NCBI GenBank assembly: GCA_006176705.1
Contig: QRFJ01004891.1
Coordinates: forward strand, 1 to 64,000
Length of the DNA stretch: 64,000 nucleotides
From: Cocos nucifera
Taxonomy: Eukaryota; Streptophyta; Magnoliopsida; Arecales; Arecaceae
Direction of reading: 5' to 3'
A program made the position numbers and the translations under genes. The notes beneath the pieces are model-generated. The model made no database searches and was not told where the DNA came from. It saw nothing but the letters and a program-made list of their open reading frames with translations. Below, piece by piece: positions 11,940-23,454 of the stretch (the stretch's first letter is position 1; the number at the start of each line of letters is the position of its first letter).

Positions 11940-14207
11940 TGAAGGAAAATCCTAATTTTTCGAACCAGGTTCGTTCAGATCAGATCATTTCAAGAGATAT
12001 ATTTCAAAAATTTTTTCTTTGATCTAGATCAGATCTGGGATGTTTTAGATCTAATTCTTATTATTTTAATAATTAAAATAAAATTAGATAAATTAAATTA
12101 AATTTAATTTACCTTGAAGTGGGTAATCCTATTACCCATTGATGATCCTGTAAGCAGCGGAAGGTTCTGGATCTAGCCACGTAAGTGCCTAGCCTCTACC
12201 AGTATCTACTCAGACTGGATCTGAAGATCCTCTTCTTCTCTATCACATCTTCAAAAATTAGATCTAGAGGATCTTCAAAATCTCTTTCAAAGATCAGCAG
12301 TTGTCCTTTGCAGCAGCGCAGCCTTCTAGCTTTCAGTCGCCTTTCTCTCATCTGGATCGCACCAACCAAGGTCCAAAACTCCTTTTGGACATGGAGAGGA
12401 GAGGGAGAAGGTGGGTTTGGCATGGAGGAGGAGAGAAGCAGCCTTGGGGTGTAGAGAATTGTTATTCCAAAATTAATTTGAGTTGGGCGTAAGGTCTTAT
12501 TTATAGACTATCTGTGATCCAACTTCTCTTCTTCCCAACCAATCACAACTCTTTGTGAAATCAGATCTAAATTTGATTGGTGGGAATAGAGTCCCCTGGA
12601 TTCCTCCTTAGAGGGTGCCTAAGATCAGTCAAAGTTGGTTCTTAGGAGAACTCTAATTGGAATCCAAAAAGGAGATGGAGTCCCTATCCAACAGGGACTC
12701 CTGGGCGCCTCCAGCTTGGGCACACGCCAAGGGTGGCATGCGCCCTCCTCCTTGCCAGGTTCTGGCAGGGGGACAGGCCCCCACCAGCTCTCCAATAGGT
12801 GCATGACACATGGACAAAAGTCAAAGTGTCAATGGTCAACATTTGACCAGTCAAAGGTCAGACTTTTGACCAAAGTCAAAGGAACGAAGAAATGGCAGGT
12901 GACCAAAAATGGCAGGTAATGTCTTACAAAATAAGACAACCTTTTCTGACTTGGACAAGCCTCCAGTCAGACCAAAGTGAAGGCCTCTGATTGAGCACAA
13001 ACTCCTTTGGCTCAGTCAGGACAACTATTTATGATAGTAAAAGAAGAACGTTAGGTTCAATCGAGTGCTAGCACGATTTTCTTGAATCTAATTGAATCTC
13101 ATTCAGATCAATTGAACTGGATCAGTTCAATTGATGATCACCAGATTCAAACCCTTGTTTGTGTGACCCAGTTAGGTTCAGTTCTGTATGGTAATGGGAT
13201 ATGTCATGATCTCTATCATCGACATCATCGAAACTCCTTTCGATGGATCAGAACTCTTCTGATTCGAACAGCTAGAATGATCGATCATCTAAATCATTCT
13301 AATTGCTCCCAAAATCCACCAGTGACACCTAGCAGTATATGGTGGCAACCCATCAGAGCTGAATGCGAACCTCTTGGTGCAGCTACCTGTGTGATTAAGT
13401 TCTTCTATCTTGAGCCCCGATCAGATTAGGGTTAAGGTGAACTCGTCAAACCCTAGTCTTCTGTCATATGATGTAATCATTCGATTCAAGTCCGATGTGA
13501 AAATCTAAATAGAAACTCTTTCTATTATTTCACTCTGCCATGGCCATGGGCTTCTGGACTTGATTCTCATGATCATCATAGGGCTGCTCCTCTACCACCG
13601 AGGTAGATAGATTCCATCTTGATGCTATCCAGTTCCTACAATGAACATGCTATAGCCAACATACACCTCAGGATTCCATATGGCTAGGAGATCGAGTAAT
13701 GGTGTAGTCAAACTATAACACCCTCAAGGTGAACTGCCGATGCACCTCAGGTCAAAGAACCAGACACACTACTGCAGCATCGAGTCAGTCATTGACGAGA
13801 AGGTAGACTCCCTAATGACTACTCGAGGTGGTCACGCTCAGTGCCCTCATTCTCTAACGAGTACCTGTACTCTCGCTCCGGTGTCTCCACACCGTAGACT
13901 CAAGACTCATCTACTAAAGAGAAGCGATTGTACACCAACCTTCCGGATCAATCACCATCCTCGTGATGATCCTATGGTCGGAAGCATTTTATGAGTTAAT
14001 AATGATTATTCATGTCTTAAATTTTCAACTCTTGAAAATATGAATTATCATTACCATTAACTCAAAGGATGTATCACAGACACTAAATACACATATGTGA
14101 TAGAAAATAACCCATTTTATTGATATTAGTCAAAATTATAATTTTGCCCCTAGAAGTGTATTACAAGTGTCAGCCAATTCTGGCTTCTAGGGCACATATA
14201 TCTAACA
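11940..14207 (-). repeat. 3' LTR of element B
   Basis: The terminal bases are TGAAGG and TCTAACA (element strand TGTTAGA to CCTTCA). It contains a TATA box on the minus strand (CTATAAATAAG, plus positions 12496-12506), a W-box cluster near 12818-12881 and the 12-bp palindrome CCATGGCCATGG. Short open frames at 12635-12919 and 13082-13429 run antisense to the element, recur only because the LTR recurs, and have no known domain. Confidence 0.93.
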
Positions 14208-14218
14208 ATCTCCCACTT
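14208..14218 (-). other. Polypurine tract of element B
   Basis: The minus strand reads AAGTGGGAGAT directly before TGTTAGA. This matches the BARE/Angela arrangement and marks the internal edge of the 3' LTR. Confidence 0.85.
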
Positions 14219-14221
14219 GTC

Positions 14222-16022
14222 CTAAAGCCAATTGGCTACAAGTCTAAGTCCCATCTTCTCAAGGTGGGCTTCGATCTTCTGCTGGCCCAACGGCTTTGTA
14301 AGTGGGTCTGCCACATTATCTGTGGAGTTGACTCTCTTGACCTCGACATAACCCTTCTCGAGGTAATCGCGGATGAGGTGGTATCGCCGCTCAATGTGCT
14401 TGGATTTTTGGTGAGACCTCGGCTCCTTAGCAAGGGCTATGGCGCCATTGTTGTCGCAGTATAGAGGAATGGCATCTGATGGCATTACTCCAATTTCTGC
14501 AGCAAACTTCTTGTACCAGAATGCTTCCTTCGCAGCCTCTGATGCAGCGATATATTCTGCTTCCATGGTGGAATCTGCTATCACCGTTTGCTTGAAACTC
14601 TTCCAGCTGACAGCACCACCATTGCACACAAACAGACTCCCAGATGTCGACTTTCGATCATCTATATCGGACATGAAATCCGAGTCTGTGTATCCCTGGA
14701 CTTGGAGTTCTCCATTACCAAAGACCAACATCATATCCTTAGTTCTTCTCAAGTACTTAAGGATACATTTCACAGAAGTCCAGTGTTCTTCACCTGGATT
14801 TGACTGATATCTGCTTGTGACACTCACAGCATGGGCTATATCAGGTCGTGTACATAGCATGGCATACATGAGGCTCCCTATTGCAGAAGCATAAGGGATC
14901 TTGCTCATGCGTTCTATTTCCTCAGGTGTGCTAGGGCACATCTTCTTGGAAAGATGAATACCATGTCTGAAGGGTATTAATCCCCTCTTAGAGTTTTCCA
15001 TACTAAACCTCTTTAGTACTTTCTCTATGTACATCTTCTGTGAAAGTCCTAGCATCCTATTCGGTCTATCCCTATAGACCTTAATTCCTAGAATAAAGGA
15101 TGCTTCACCTAGGTCTTTCATGGAGAATTCCTTGGACAACCATAATTTGACTGTTGTCATCATGGGAATATCATTCCCAATAAGGAGGATGTCATCCACG
15201 TACAATACGAGGAAGACAACAGCGCTCCCACTGACCTTTTTGAAAACACATGGTTCCTCTTCATTTTTGATGAAACCAAACATTTTTGATCACATCATTG
15301 AAATGAGTGTTCCAGCTCCGAGATGCTTGCTTAAGTCCATATATGGACCTTTGCAGCTTGCAAACCTTGTGATCAGTATCACTGGATGTGAAACCTAGCG
15401 GCTGTTCCATATAGATATCTTCCTCAAGATATCCATTTAAGAATGCCATTTTCACGTCCATTTGCCATATTTCATAATCGAAATAGGCTGCAATGGCAAG
15501 CAATGTGCGGATGGATTTTAGCATAGCCACTGGGAAAAGGTATCCTGATAGTCAATGCCTTCGCATTGACTATAACCTTTTGCCACTAGTCTAGCCTTGA
15601 ATGTCTCCACATTCCCATCTGCACCAATCTTTCTCTTGAAGATCCATTTACACCCAATAGGTACTATACCTTCTGGTGGATCTACCAAGGTCCAGACTTG
15701 GTTTGAGTGCATCGAGTCAATTTCTGACTGCATTGCCTCTAGCCATTTCTCGGAGTCGATATCTGATATCGCCTCGTTGTAGGTTTTGGGATCATCACCA
15801 TGAGCACCATTACCTACGAGGAACATTTTCTCTACTTTCCTCTGAAATAATACCTAAGTATCTTTCAGGGGGATGGAAAACTCTTTCCGATCTACGAGGT
15901 GGAGGAGGTAGTGTTCTTATTGGCTCAACCTGATTTGGTTCCAATTGGTCCTTAGCTCGTTGTACTTGTGAGACTTTCTCATCAAGCTTAATCTGCTTTC
16001 CAATGCCGCTATCTTGAATAAA
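14222..16022 (-). pseudogene. Element B pol: reverse transcriptase-RNase H, split by frameshifts
   Basis: The 353-codon stretch 14222-15283 starts within RT and holds LYVDDILLI (catalytic YVDD at residues 28-31), the RNase H residues in GYTDSDF, TMEAEYIA and YCDNNGAIALA, and ends VANWL at the natural terminus. Upstream pieces at 15261-15530 (the MDVKMAFLNG catalytic-Asp region) and 15518-15826 (CKWIFKRK) are in other frames. Single-base differences from F at about 15285 and 15535 explain the breaks. RNase H therefore looks intact but RT is not translatable as one protein. Confidence 0.93.
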
Positions 16023-17321
16023 CTATTTTTCAAGAAAGATGGCATGTCGACTCACAATCACATTGTGGTCTTCTGGAATGTAGAAATAGTATCCTAATGA
16101 CTCTTTAGGATATCCTATGAATCGAGCTCTAAAGGACCTAAACTCTAACTTGTCCGCTTGTTGTCTTTTGACATGAGCCGGACAACCCCAAATTCTGAGA
16201 TGACTCAGACTTGGTTTCTTACCATGCCATATCTCATACGGTGTGGTAGGAACGGTTTTAGAGGGAACCCTATTCAGTAGATAAATTGAAGTTAACAATG
16301 AGTGTCCCCAAAGAAAATCAGGGAGGTCTGTGAAGCTCATCATGGATCGAACCATATCCAATAGAGTCCGATTTCTCCATTCTGAAACCCCGTTGAGTTG
16401 AGGTGTTCCTGGTGGAGTCCATTGAGAGACTATGCCATTTTTCTTGAGATAGTCTAGGAATTCTCGGCTAAGGTATTCACCTCCTCGATCTGATCGAAGA
16501 ACCTTAATGGGTTTTTCAGTTTATTTTTCTACTTCATGTCTGAATTCTTTGAACTTTTCAAAAGCTTCAGACTTGTGTCTCATAAGATACACATACCCAT
16601 ACCTAGACAGATCATCGGTAAAGTAATGAAGTAGACAAAATTGCCTCTAGCCGGCACATCAAATGGGCCGCACACATCAGTATGTACTAGGGCAAGGAGA
16701 TCTGTGGCCCTCTTCCCCATGTCCAACAAAAGGGAGTTTAGTCATTTTGCCTTGAAGACAAGATTCACAAGTTGGATATGACTCGAAAGTCAATGGACTC
16801 AATAGCCCATTTTTCTCCAATTTGTTGATCCTATCTTCTGCTATATGACCTAATCTCAGGTGCCATAGATATCTATCATTTGGACTATCCCTAGGTCGTT
16901 TGGCATTCACGTTTTGCTCGATAGTTAGAATAGGTACATCAATATGTAGCTGATAAAGACCATTAATAAGAAAACCATTTGCAATTTTATTTCTTTCATA
17001 AAGAATGTTACAATGGTCCTTAAAGAAGGTAATCACATAGCCTTCTAGTGCTAAGCATGAAACAGAAATCAAATTCCTGCTAGCTGCAGGCACATAATAA
17101 CAGTCTTTCAAAACTAAGTCTAAACCAGATGGTAATCGAAGAGGGTATGTTCCCACGGCTACTGCAGCAACTCTTGCTCCATTACCGATGCGTAGGATCA
17201 TGTCTCCATCCCTCAGCCTCCTGCTATCCTCAAGACCCTGCATGGAAGTGCACAGATGAGCACTAGAACCAGAGTCAAGCACCCAACTGGATGCAGAAGA
17301 AATCCGTAAGGTTAGACTCAA
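16023..17321 (-). pseudogene. Element B pol: protease-integrase with shared stop and frameshifts
   Basis: The stretch 16677-17321 has the aspartic protease motif WVLDSGSSAH with catalytic Asp, then GAG-pre-integrase (WHLRLGHIAEDR) and the CESCLQGKM zinc-finger Cys pair. Frame is lost near 16725 (extra base compared with F) and again at 16617-16627, where a base is missing exactly as in F. The integrase C-terminal stretch 16023-16361 ends IFLEK with a TAG at 16023-16025. The same TAG is at the same codon in E and F. Confidence 0.92.
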
Positions 17322-17382
17322 TAACGAGCATACCTCCAGAAGGACCTTCCTTCTTGTTCTTCAGGGTGGCCAGGTAAGTAGG

Positions 17383-18174
17383 GCAGTTCCGCTTCCAATG
17401 GCCGTCGCTGTTGCAATGGAAACACTTTCCTTTGACATCGGCCTTTTTTCTTCGGCTCTGCCTTCTTCTTCTTTGCTCCTTCCACCTTCTGCTTTTTCAC
17501 AGACTTCTTTTTCTTTCCATAAGACTTTCTTTTGGAAGAAGTCCGTTTCCATAGCAAGAACTGAGCCTTTAGAACCTTTCATAGAAAGCTCAGCGGTGAA
17601 CCAGCATATTCATTAATTCGGCCAAGGAATTTTGAAGTTTATGCATGTGGTAATTCATGATGAATTGCCCATATGCATCAGTCAAGGATTGCAGAATAAT
17701 ATCATTCTGCAGATCCAAGTCTAACTTCACACCGAGCTTCTCAAGCTCTTCCATGTCCTTGATCATCATCAGACAGTGATCTTGGACTGACTGCCCATCA
17801 CGCATCTTAGCCTTAAAAAGTCATTTCGTGACTTGATACTTTGGCTGCGCGACTCTGTTCACCAAACATCTCCTGCAGGTGAGCCAACATTTGGCGAGCA
17901 GTCCCGATATCTTCATGTTGGCGCTGGAGCTCATCAGACATCGAGCCCAACATGTAATATCTGGCCTTATTATCTTCGTCTATCCATTTTTTCAGAGATG
18001 CTCTCTGTTCAATGGATGGATGGGCTGGTAAGGTGGGAGGGTCCTGGTCCAATACATGGGTTAACTTCTCAAAACCCAAAACTAATTTTGTAGTTTCCTG
18101 AGCCAATCTTTATAATTGGGTCCGGTCAGTCTATGTGTGTCCAGGATACGTGCTAATGGGTTGGACGCAGACAT
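17383..18174 (-). pseudogene. Element B gag, broken in three places
   Basis: The start is ATG at 18174 (MSASNP, aligned with F). Open pieces are 17813-18106, 17590-17805 (MRDGQSVQDHCLMMIKD) and the lysine-rich linker at 17318-17557. The zinc knuckle CFHCNSDGHWKRNC at 17383-17424 is perfect but in a different frame from the linker because of one extra base in 17425-17455, shared with F. A TGA (17821-17823) sits at the codon where F also has TGA and E has TAA. B has an additional single-base insertion just before it. Confidence 0.9.
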
Positions 18175-20030
18175 TTTTCTGTAGAGAGTCAAAGATTCTA
18201 GTTAGATACTGTAATTATGACTTGACCAATTTATTTAGAAATTTTATTTTTAAACAAATTAGCTCCCACTATTTTCTCGGATCCCTACACTCCCTCTGTA
18301 GAGATGCAAAAATCTCCATGATTAATGATTTCTAGTGGGTGGTGCGGTCTCACCAACTGACTCATCACCTCACCTAACAGTTATTGGTGATGGGTTAGCC
18401 AATGAGTGAACAACTCTTGTTCAATGATTCTCTAATCATGGTGCACCCAAACTTGGTCTCTAATTCATGAATCTCACCGTATCCGAAATATTGATCCACT
18501 CCTTAGTTAAGTCAGACCCACCATTTGCATAGACTGGATTCCTAATTGAGTCTCTCACCGTATCCGAAATATTGAGCCCAACTCATCCTCCAGCCCATAG
18601 CATCCAATGCCTAATAGACATGGTTGCATCTTTCCGGTGCAACTGAGCCACTGTATCCAGTCCGAGAACAATCAACCCCGGGAAGGGCCCGCACATCTAC
18701 AATGGTGGAAGACCTCAGACTTAATCTTTTCTTAGGGAGAATTGATTCAGGTCTCATTAAACTAGACTTGTCATAGTCATAACAATTATGACTAACCTAG
18801 TGGCATGGGTTAGCTCGGATTATTGACCACCTCAGATCAGAACTGTGTCAACAGATATGGCCAGGTAAGTGAGATCGGTGGAAGGAATATGCCATTAACT
18901 CGTACAAGAATGCATTCAGGTCGAGTAGCTTCCAATTAAAAATCAGTCGGTCGTATGTGCCAAACTTACCTTAGACACCAAATTGTTGAGTCCAGAACCA
19001 ATTGGGTTAGCCTACAATCCAGACTCTAACCTCTGAGCCTAATTAGGTCTTGCTTGATCGTGACTCGATCTTGACCCAGACTTAATCCTATTAGGCTGGT
19101 CAATTTAAGCATTGTTGATCCCATCTAACCAACTCTTGATTCGGTTTGATCAACCGCTTAGACCTAATTGAGCTACCCAAGCCCGAACCCAGTATTATGA
19201 ATATGTCTTAGATCTAAAATTCTCAATTTTAGACCTAATTAATATTCCATAATCTTAATTTTTAATTAAGTAGGGTTCATAAACAAAATATGCACAATAA
19301 ATCCTAGGGTTTCAGGATCTAGGGTTTTGCAGAAAGTAAGTTTTGGATTTCTGATTAAGGACGAACACGCAGCACCCCTACACATCATAAGAACACCCCA
19401 TCGAATGGAAGAGAGGGCCTTTAAACCCTTCTTCATTCTTATGACCGGACGGCCAAGAGGAACGCCTTAATCAGGAACATGCAATACTACAAAATAGTTT
19501 TAGATCTATATCATATATCTCATATACAAATTAGATCTAATCATGGCATATTTTGCATACATCTCATGTATCGAATCATGCATATTTTTAGATCTAAATT
19601 ATCTCATAATAATCTAAAAAATTAGATTTAAATTGATCTAATCAAAATAAATTCTAATCTAGACAATTATGTAGAACTATTCTACAACTAGTCTAGACAT
19701 GCATCAATCATATCTCATATGATATTTAAAATTAAATAATTTTTATTTACTATTTTTTAGATATTATAATAACCATTATAATATCAAAAAATAGTAAATA
19801 AATAGATCTAAAATATGATTTAATCAAATTAAATTAAAAACATGCAAGACTATTCTATAGAACTATTCTATTTTAGAACTAGTCATGCATATTTTCTAAT
19901 CTTAGATCCAAATCATTTAATTTTAATTTTTTCTGATTTTAGATCTGATCACATCTCATGTGACATCTGAAAATCATTTATTTTTTAATTAAAATAAATT
20001 TAAAATTAGATCTAAATACTTTTAGAACCT
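18175..20030 (-). other. Untranslated leader of element B
   Basis: This 1.86-kb leader has no long frame. It holds a 22-bp direct repeat (18473-18494 and 18554-18575, starting CTCACCGTATCC), a splice-donor match on the element strand (GTAAGT at 18964-18969), a short hairpin near 18763-18785, and the nested inverted repeat at 19351-19474. These recur in F and partly in E. Confidence 0.75.
19351..19474 (-). other. Nested inverted repeat (candidate RNA structure) in leader of B
   Basis: Outer arms CTGATTAAGG (19351-19360) and CCTTAATCAG (19465-19474) are perfect. Inner arms TCATAAGAA and TTCTTATGA also pair. The same structure is in F, and E has longer arms with compensating base changes. Confidence 0.65.
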
Positions 20031-20044
20031 TGGCTCTGATACCA
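20031..20044 (-). other. Primer-binding site of element B
   Basis: The minus strand reads TGGTATCAGAGCCA, matching initiator-Met tRNA. Two bases separate it from the 5' LTR. Confidence 0.92.
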
Positions 20045-20619
20045 GTTGAAGGAAAATCCTGATTTTTCGGACCAGGTTCGTTCAGATCTGATCAGATCAA
20101 GAGATATATTTCAAAAATTTTTTTCTTTGATCTAGATCAGATCTGAGATATTTTAGATCTAATTATTATTATTTTAATAATTAAAATAAAATTAGATAAA
20201 TTAAATCAAATTTAATTTACCTTGAAGTGGGTAATCCTATTACCCGTTGATGATCCTGTAAGCAGCGGAAGGTTCTGGATCTAGCCACGCAAGTGCCTGG
20301 CCTCTACCGGTATCCACTCAGGCTGGATCTAGAGATCCTCTTCTTCTCTATCACATCTCCAAAAATTAGATCTGGATCTGATCTGGAGGATCTTCAAAAC
20401 TCCTTTTGAAGATCAGCAGTCGTCCTTTGCAGCAGCGCAGCCTTCTAGCTTTCAGTCGCCTTTCTCTTGATCTGGATCGCACCAACCAAGGTCCAAAACT
20501 CTTTTTGGACATGGAGAGGAGAGGGAGAAGGTGGGTTTGGCATGGAGGAAGAGAGGGAGAGGCAGCCTTGGGGCATGGAGAATTGTTATTCCAATCTTAA
20601 TTTGAGTTGGGCGCAGGGT

Positions 20620-20630
20620 CTTATTTATAG
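20620..20630 (-). promoter_or_regulatory. TATA box in 5' LTR of element B
   Basis: The minus strand reads CTATAAATAAG. An ATTGG (inverted CCAAT) lies about 40 bp upstream. The same arrangement is in both LTRs of F. Confidence 0.65.
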
Positions 20631-20937
20631 ACTAAGTCTGTGATCCAACTCCTCTTCTTCCCAACCAATCACAACTCTTTGTGAAATCAGATCTAAATCT
20701 GATTGGTGGGAATAGAGTCCCCTGGATTCCTCCTTAGAGGGTGCCTAAGACCAGTCAAAGTTGGTTCTTAGGAGAACTCTAATTGGAATCCAAAAAGGAG
20801 ATGGAGTCCCTATCCAACAGGGACTCCTAGGCGCCTCCAACTTGGGCACACGCCAAGGGTGGCGTGCGCCCTCCTCCTTGCCAGGTTCTGGCAGGGGGAC
20901 AGGCCCCCACCAGCTCTCCAATAGGTGCATGACATGT

Positions 20938-21006
20938 GGTCAAAAGTCAAAGTGTCAATGGTCAACATTTGACCAGTCAAAGGTAGACTTTTGACCAAAG
21001 TCAAAG
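20938..21006. promoter_or_regulatory. W-box cluster in 5' LTR of element B
   Basis: Seven or eight TTGAC/GTCAA cores lie within about 70 bp, some as TTGACC or TTGACT, about 310-380 bp upstream of the TATA box. W-boxes bind WRKY factors in plants. The function here is inferred. Confidence 0.5.
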
Positions 21007-22328
21007 AACAAGAAATGGCAGGTGACCAAAAATGGCAGGTAATGTCTTACAAAATAAGACAACCTTTTCTGACTTGGACAACCTCCAGTCAGACCATATG
21101 AAGGCCTCTGATTGAGCACAAACTCCTTTGGCTCAGTCAGGACAACTTATTTATGATAGTAAAAGAAGAACGTTAGGTTCAATCGAGTGCTAGCACGATT
21201 TTCTTGAACCTAATTGAATCTCATTCAGATCAATTGAACTGGATCAGTTCAATTGATGATCACCAGATTCAAACCCTTATTTGTGTGACCCAGTTAGGTT
21301 CAGTTCTGTATGGTAATGGGATATGTCATGATCTCTATCATCGACATCATCGAAACTCCTTTCGATGGATCAGAACTCTTCTGATTCGAACAGCTAGAAT
21401 GATCGATCATCTAAATCATTCTAATTGCTCCCAAAATCCACCAGTGACACCTAGCAGTATATGGTGGCAACCCATCAGAGCTGAATGCGAACCTCTTGGT
21501 GCAGCTACCTGTGTGATTAAGTTCTTCTATCTTGAGCCCCGATCAGATTAGGGTTAAGGTGAAACTCGTCAAACCCTAGTTTCTGTCATATGATGTAATC
21601 ATTCGATTCAAGTCCAATGTGAAAATCTAAATAGAAACTCTTTCTATTATTTCACTCTGCCATGGCCATGGGCTTCTGGACTTGATTCTCATGATCATCA
21701 TAGGGCTGCTCCTCTACCACCGAGGTAGATAGATTCCATCTTGATGCATCCAGTTCCTACAATGAACATGCTATAGCCAACATACACCTCAGGGTTCCAT
21801 ATGGCTAGGAGACCGAGTAATGGTGTAGTCAAACTATAACACCCTCAAGGTGAACTGTCCGATGCACCTCAGGTCAAAGAACCAGACACACTACTGCAGC
21901 ATCGAGTCAGTCATTGACGAGAAGATAGACTCCCTAATGACTACTCGAGGTGGTCACGCTTAGTGCCCTCATTCTCTAACGAGTACTTGTACTCTTGCTT
22001 CGGTGTCTCCACACCGTAGACTCAAGACTCATCTATTAAAGAGAAGCGATTGTACACCAACCTTCTAGATCAATCACCATCCTCGTGATGATCCTATGGT
22101 CGGGAGCATTTTATGAGTTAATAATGATTATTCATGTCTTAAATTTTCAACTCTTGAAAATATGAATTATCATTACCATTAACTCAAAGGATGTATCACA
22201 GACACTAAATACACTTATGTGATAGAAAATAATCCTTTTATTGATATTAGTCAAAATTATAATTTTGCCCCTAGAAGTGTATTACAAGTGTCAGCCAATT
22301 CTGGCTTCTAGGGCACATATATCTAACA

Positions 22329-22333
22329 CAAGA
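22329..22333. repeat. Target-site duplication of element B, right copy (CAAGA)
   Basis: CAAGA directly follows TCTAACA and is identical to 11935-11939. Confidence 0.93.
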
Positions 22334-22880
22334 TTCATAGGTTGGAAGTGATTTACAATCACTGACTTCAAGAATTTTCTCTTGAGTCAACCTATTTATC
22401 CTGTTCTTATTAATGTAACCTAGCCTACAATACCATAAGTAGATATCAAACACACAAACACATTATCTAATCTAGGATGCTTGCCAGTGGAGTAGACTAT
22501 ATTAACAAGTTGTGATATCATGTATATCCCATTATTCAAATGTTCAGAAAATATAGTAATACCATTCAAAATGGCATTACAAATTTTTTTCTTTATTGGA
22601 ATCTTATAATTATTTTTAGCCAAAAGGTCTACAAAAATGATATTCAGAAAGAAACTAGGACAATAGTGATAATCACTAAGAACAATAGTATAAAACTCAA
22701 ATATAAGTTTTAAGATCCCTAATATTAGAACTGAAACTGATCTTCCATCTCCAATGTTCAAAAATCTCTTACCTTGCTCTCGTATTGACCTATAAGCCCT
22801 GCAATAAATTGCAAATATGGTAAGGGCTTCCAATATCCAATACCTAATCAAGAATATCATAAATAGAAAAATTACAAGGA
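22334..22880 (-). pseudogene. A2 integrase N-terminus and protease remnant
   Basis: This continues A2 after element B. The stretch 22420-22860 covers the protease region and the start of the GAG-pre-integrase domain. The integrase start (WYCRLGYINKNRINRL) and the CESC motif region at 22330-22440 match element A. The protease catalytic motif is degraded (the DSGS position reads LEAL). Stops interrupt it throughout. Confidence 0.8.
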
Positions 22881-22959
22881 GTTATTATATAAGTATCTTG
22901 CCCAGTAATATTTTGCTTCTTTCTCGATCTGTTCGGATCTAAGGAGATAATATATTGAG

Positions 22960-23454
22960 GATAGTTTCTTTTTCAATGCCCTCGCTTCTTGTAGAAGAAG
23001 CATTCCACTTGACTCTTATCGAGCTTAAGTTTCTTGGTCTGGCCCTACACAGATGTCCTGGCCTGAACTAGCACCTTATTGGACTTCTTCTTCTTGTTCT
23101 TCTTTCTTTTCTTAAAGGATTGAGAACTAGAAAAAGATGCTCCCACTAAGTTCACTGACTCCTTATGGAGCTAGTGATCCTTCTCAAAGTTCTAAAATAA
23201 CCCTATTAGCCTATGGTAGTTGACTTCAAGCTTTGTCATTTAGTAATGAGTAAGAAATAGAAAATAAGACTTAAATAGTGAGCTTAGAATTGCATCTTTT
23301 CCTAACTGCTCATGCAAGGAAAAGCCAAGCTTATTCAAATGCTCCATCATCTCGACCATGTACAATACATGATTAGTGACTGAAACTCCATCCCTCATCC
23401 TAGCGTTGAAGATGGCACGACTAGTCTTGTCTCTCTTAATGTCATGGGTGTACC
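22960..23454 (-). pseudogene. A2 gag, C-terminal part
   Basis: A degraded zinc knuckle near 22970-23015 reads CFFYKKRGH then a stop, with the second Cys lost. A lysine-rich linker near 23080-23130 and the MRDGVSVTNHVLYMVEMME-like region near 23340-23400 follow element A and D gag. The frame ends at 23454 where LTR C begins. About 330 bp of gag are then missing, and only the start codon region is found again at 25632-25660. Confidence 0.82.

Larger units (their letters stand above)
11940..22328 (-). mobile_element. Element B: near full-length family II copia element (10.4 kb)
   Basis: B is complete from TGAAGG at 11940 to TCTAACA at 22328, with a perfect 5-bp target duplication CAAGA. It has LTRs of 2268 and 2282 bp, a primer-binding site, a polypurine tract and all Copia domains in order. 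The two LTRs differ at scattered sites (a few percent by eye). Coding frames are split by several single-base shifts and stops. Four of these lesions are also in F, which matters for how the lineage spread. Confidence 0.95.
20047..22328 (-). repeat. 5' LTR of element B
   Basis: TGAAGG starts at 20047 and TCTAACA ends at 22328. This is the promoter-bearing LTR for the minus-strand element. It is colinear with the left LTR over about 2.28 kb with scattered substitutions and small indels. Confidence 0.93.

Noticed and set aside
13082..13429. 115-codon frame in B's LTR, recurring at 21204-21551 and, shorter, at 49180-49446 and 57310-57576
   Set aside because: It runs antisense to the element, has no recognised domain and recurs only because the LTR itself recurs. 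The diverged LTRs C and E do not keep it open.
13425..13460. AGGGTT and AACCCTAG bits in LTRs resembling telomere repeat
   Set aside because: They are single, non-tandem occurrences repeated only with the LTRs.
13740..13994. 84-codon frame in LTRs (also 49757-50011 and 57887-58114)
   Set aside because: Same reasoning: an LTR copy effect. A one-base indel in F's right LTR changes its end without any sign of compensation.
14439..14807. Plus-strand frames over RT-RNase H of B and matching ones in F (50486-50716, 50605-50820)
   Set aside because: They are shadows of the minus-strand pol gene. The protein has no known domain.
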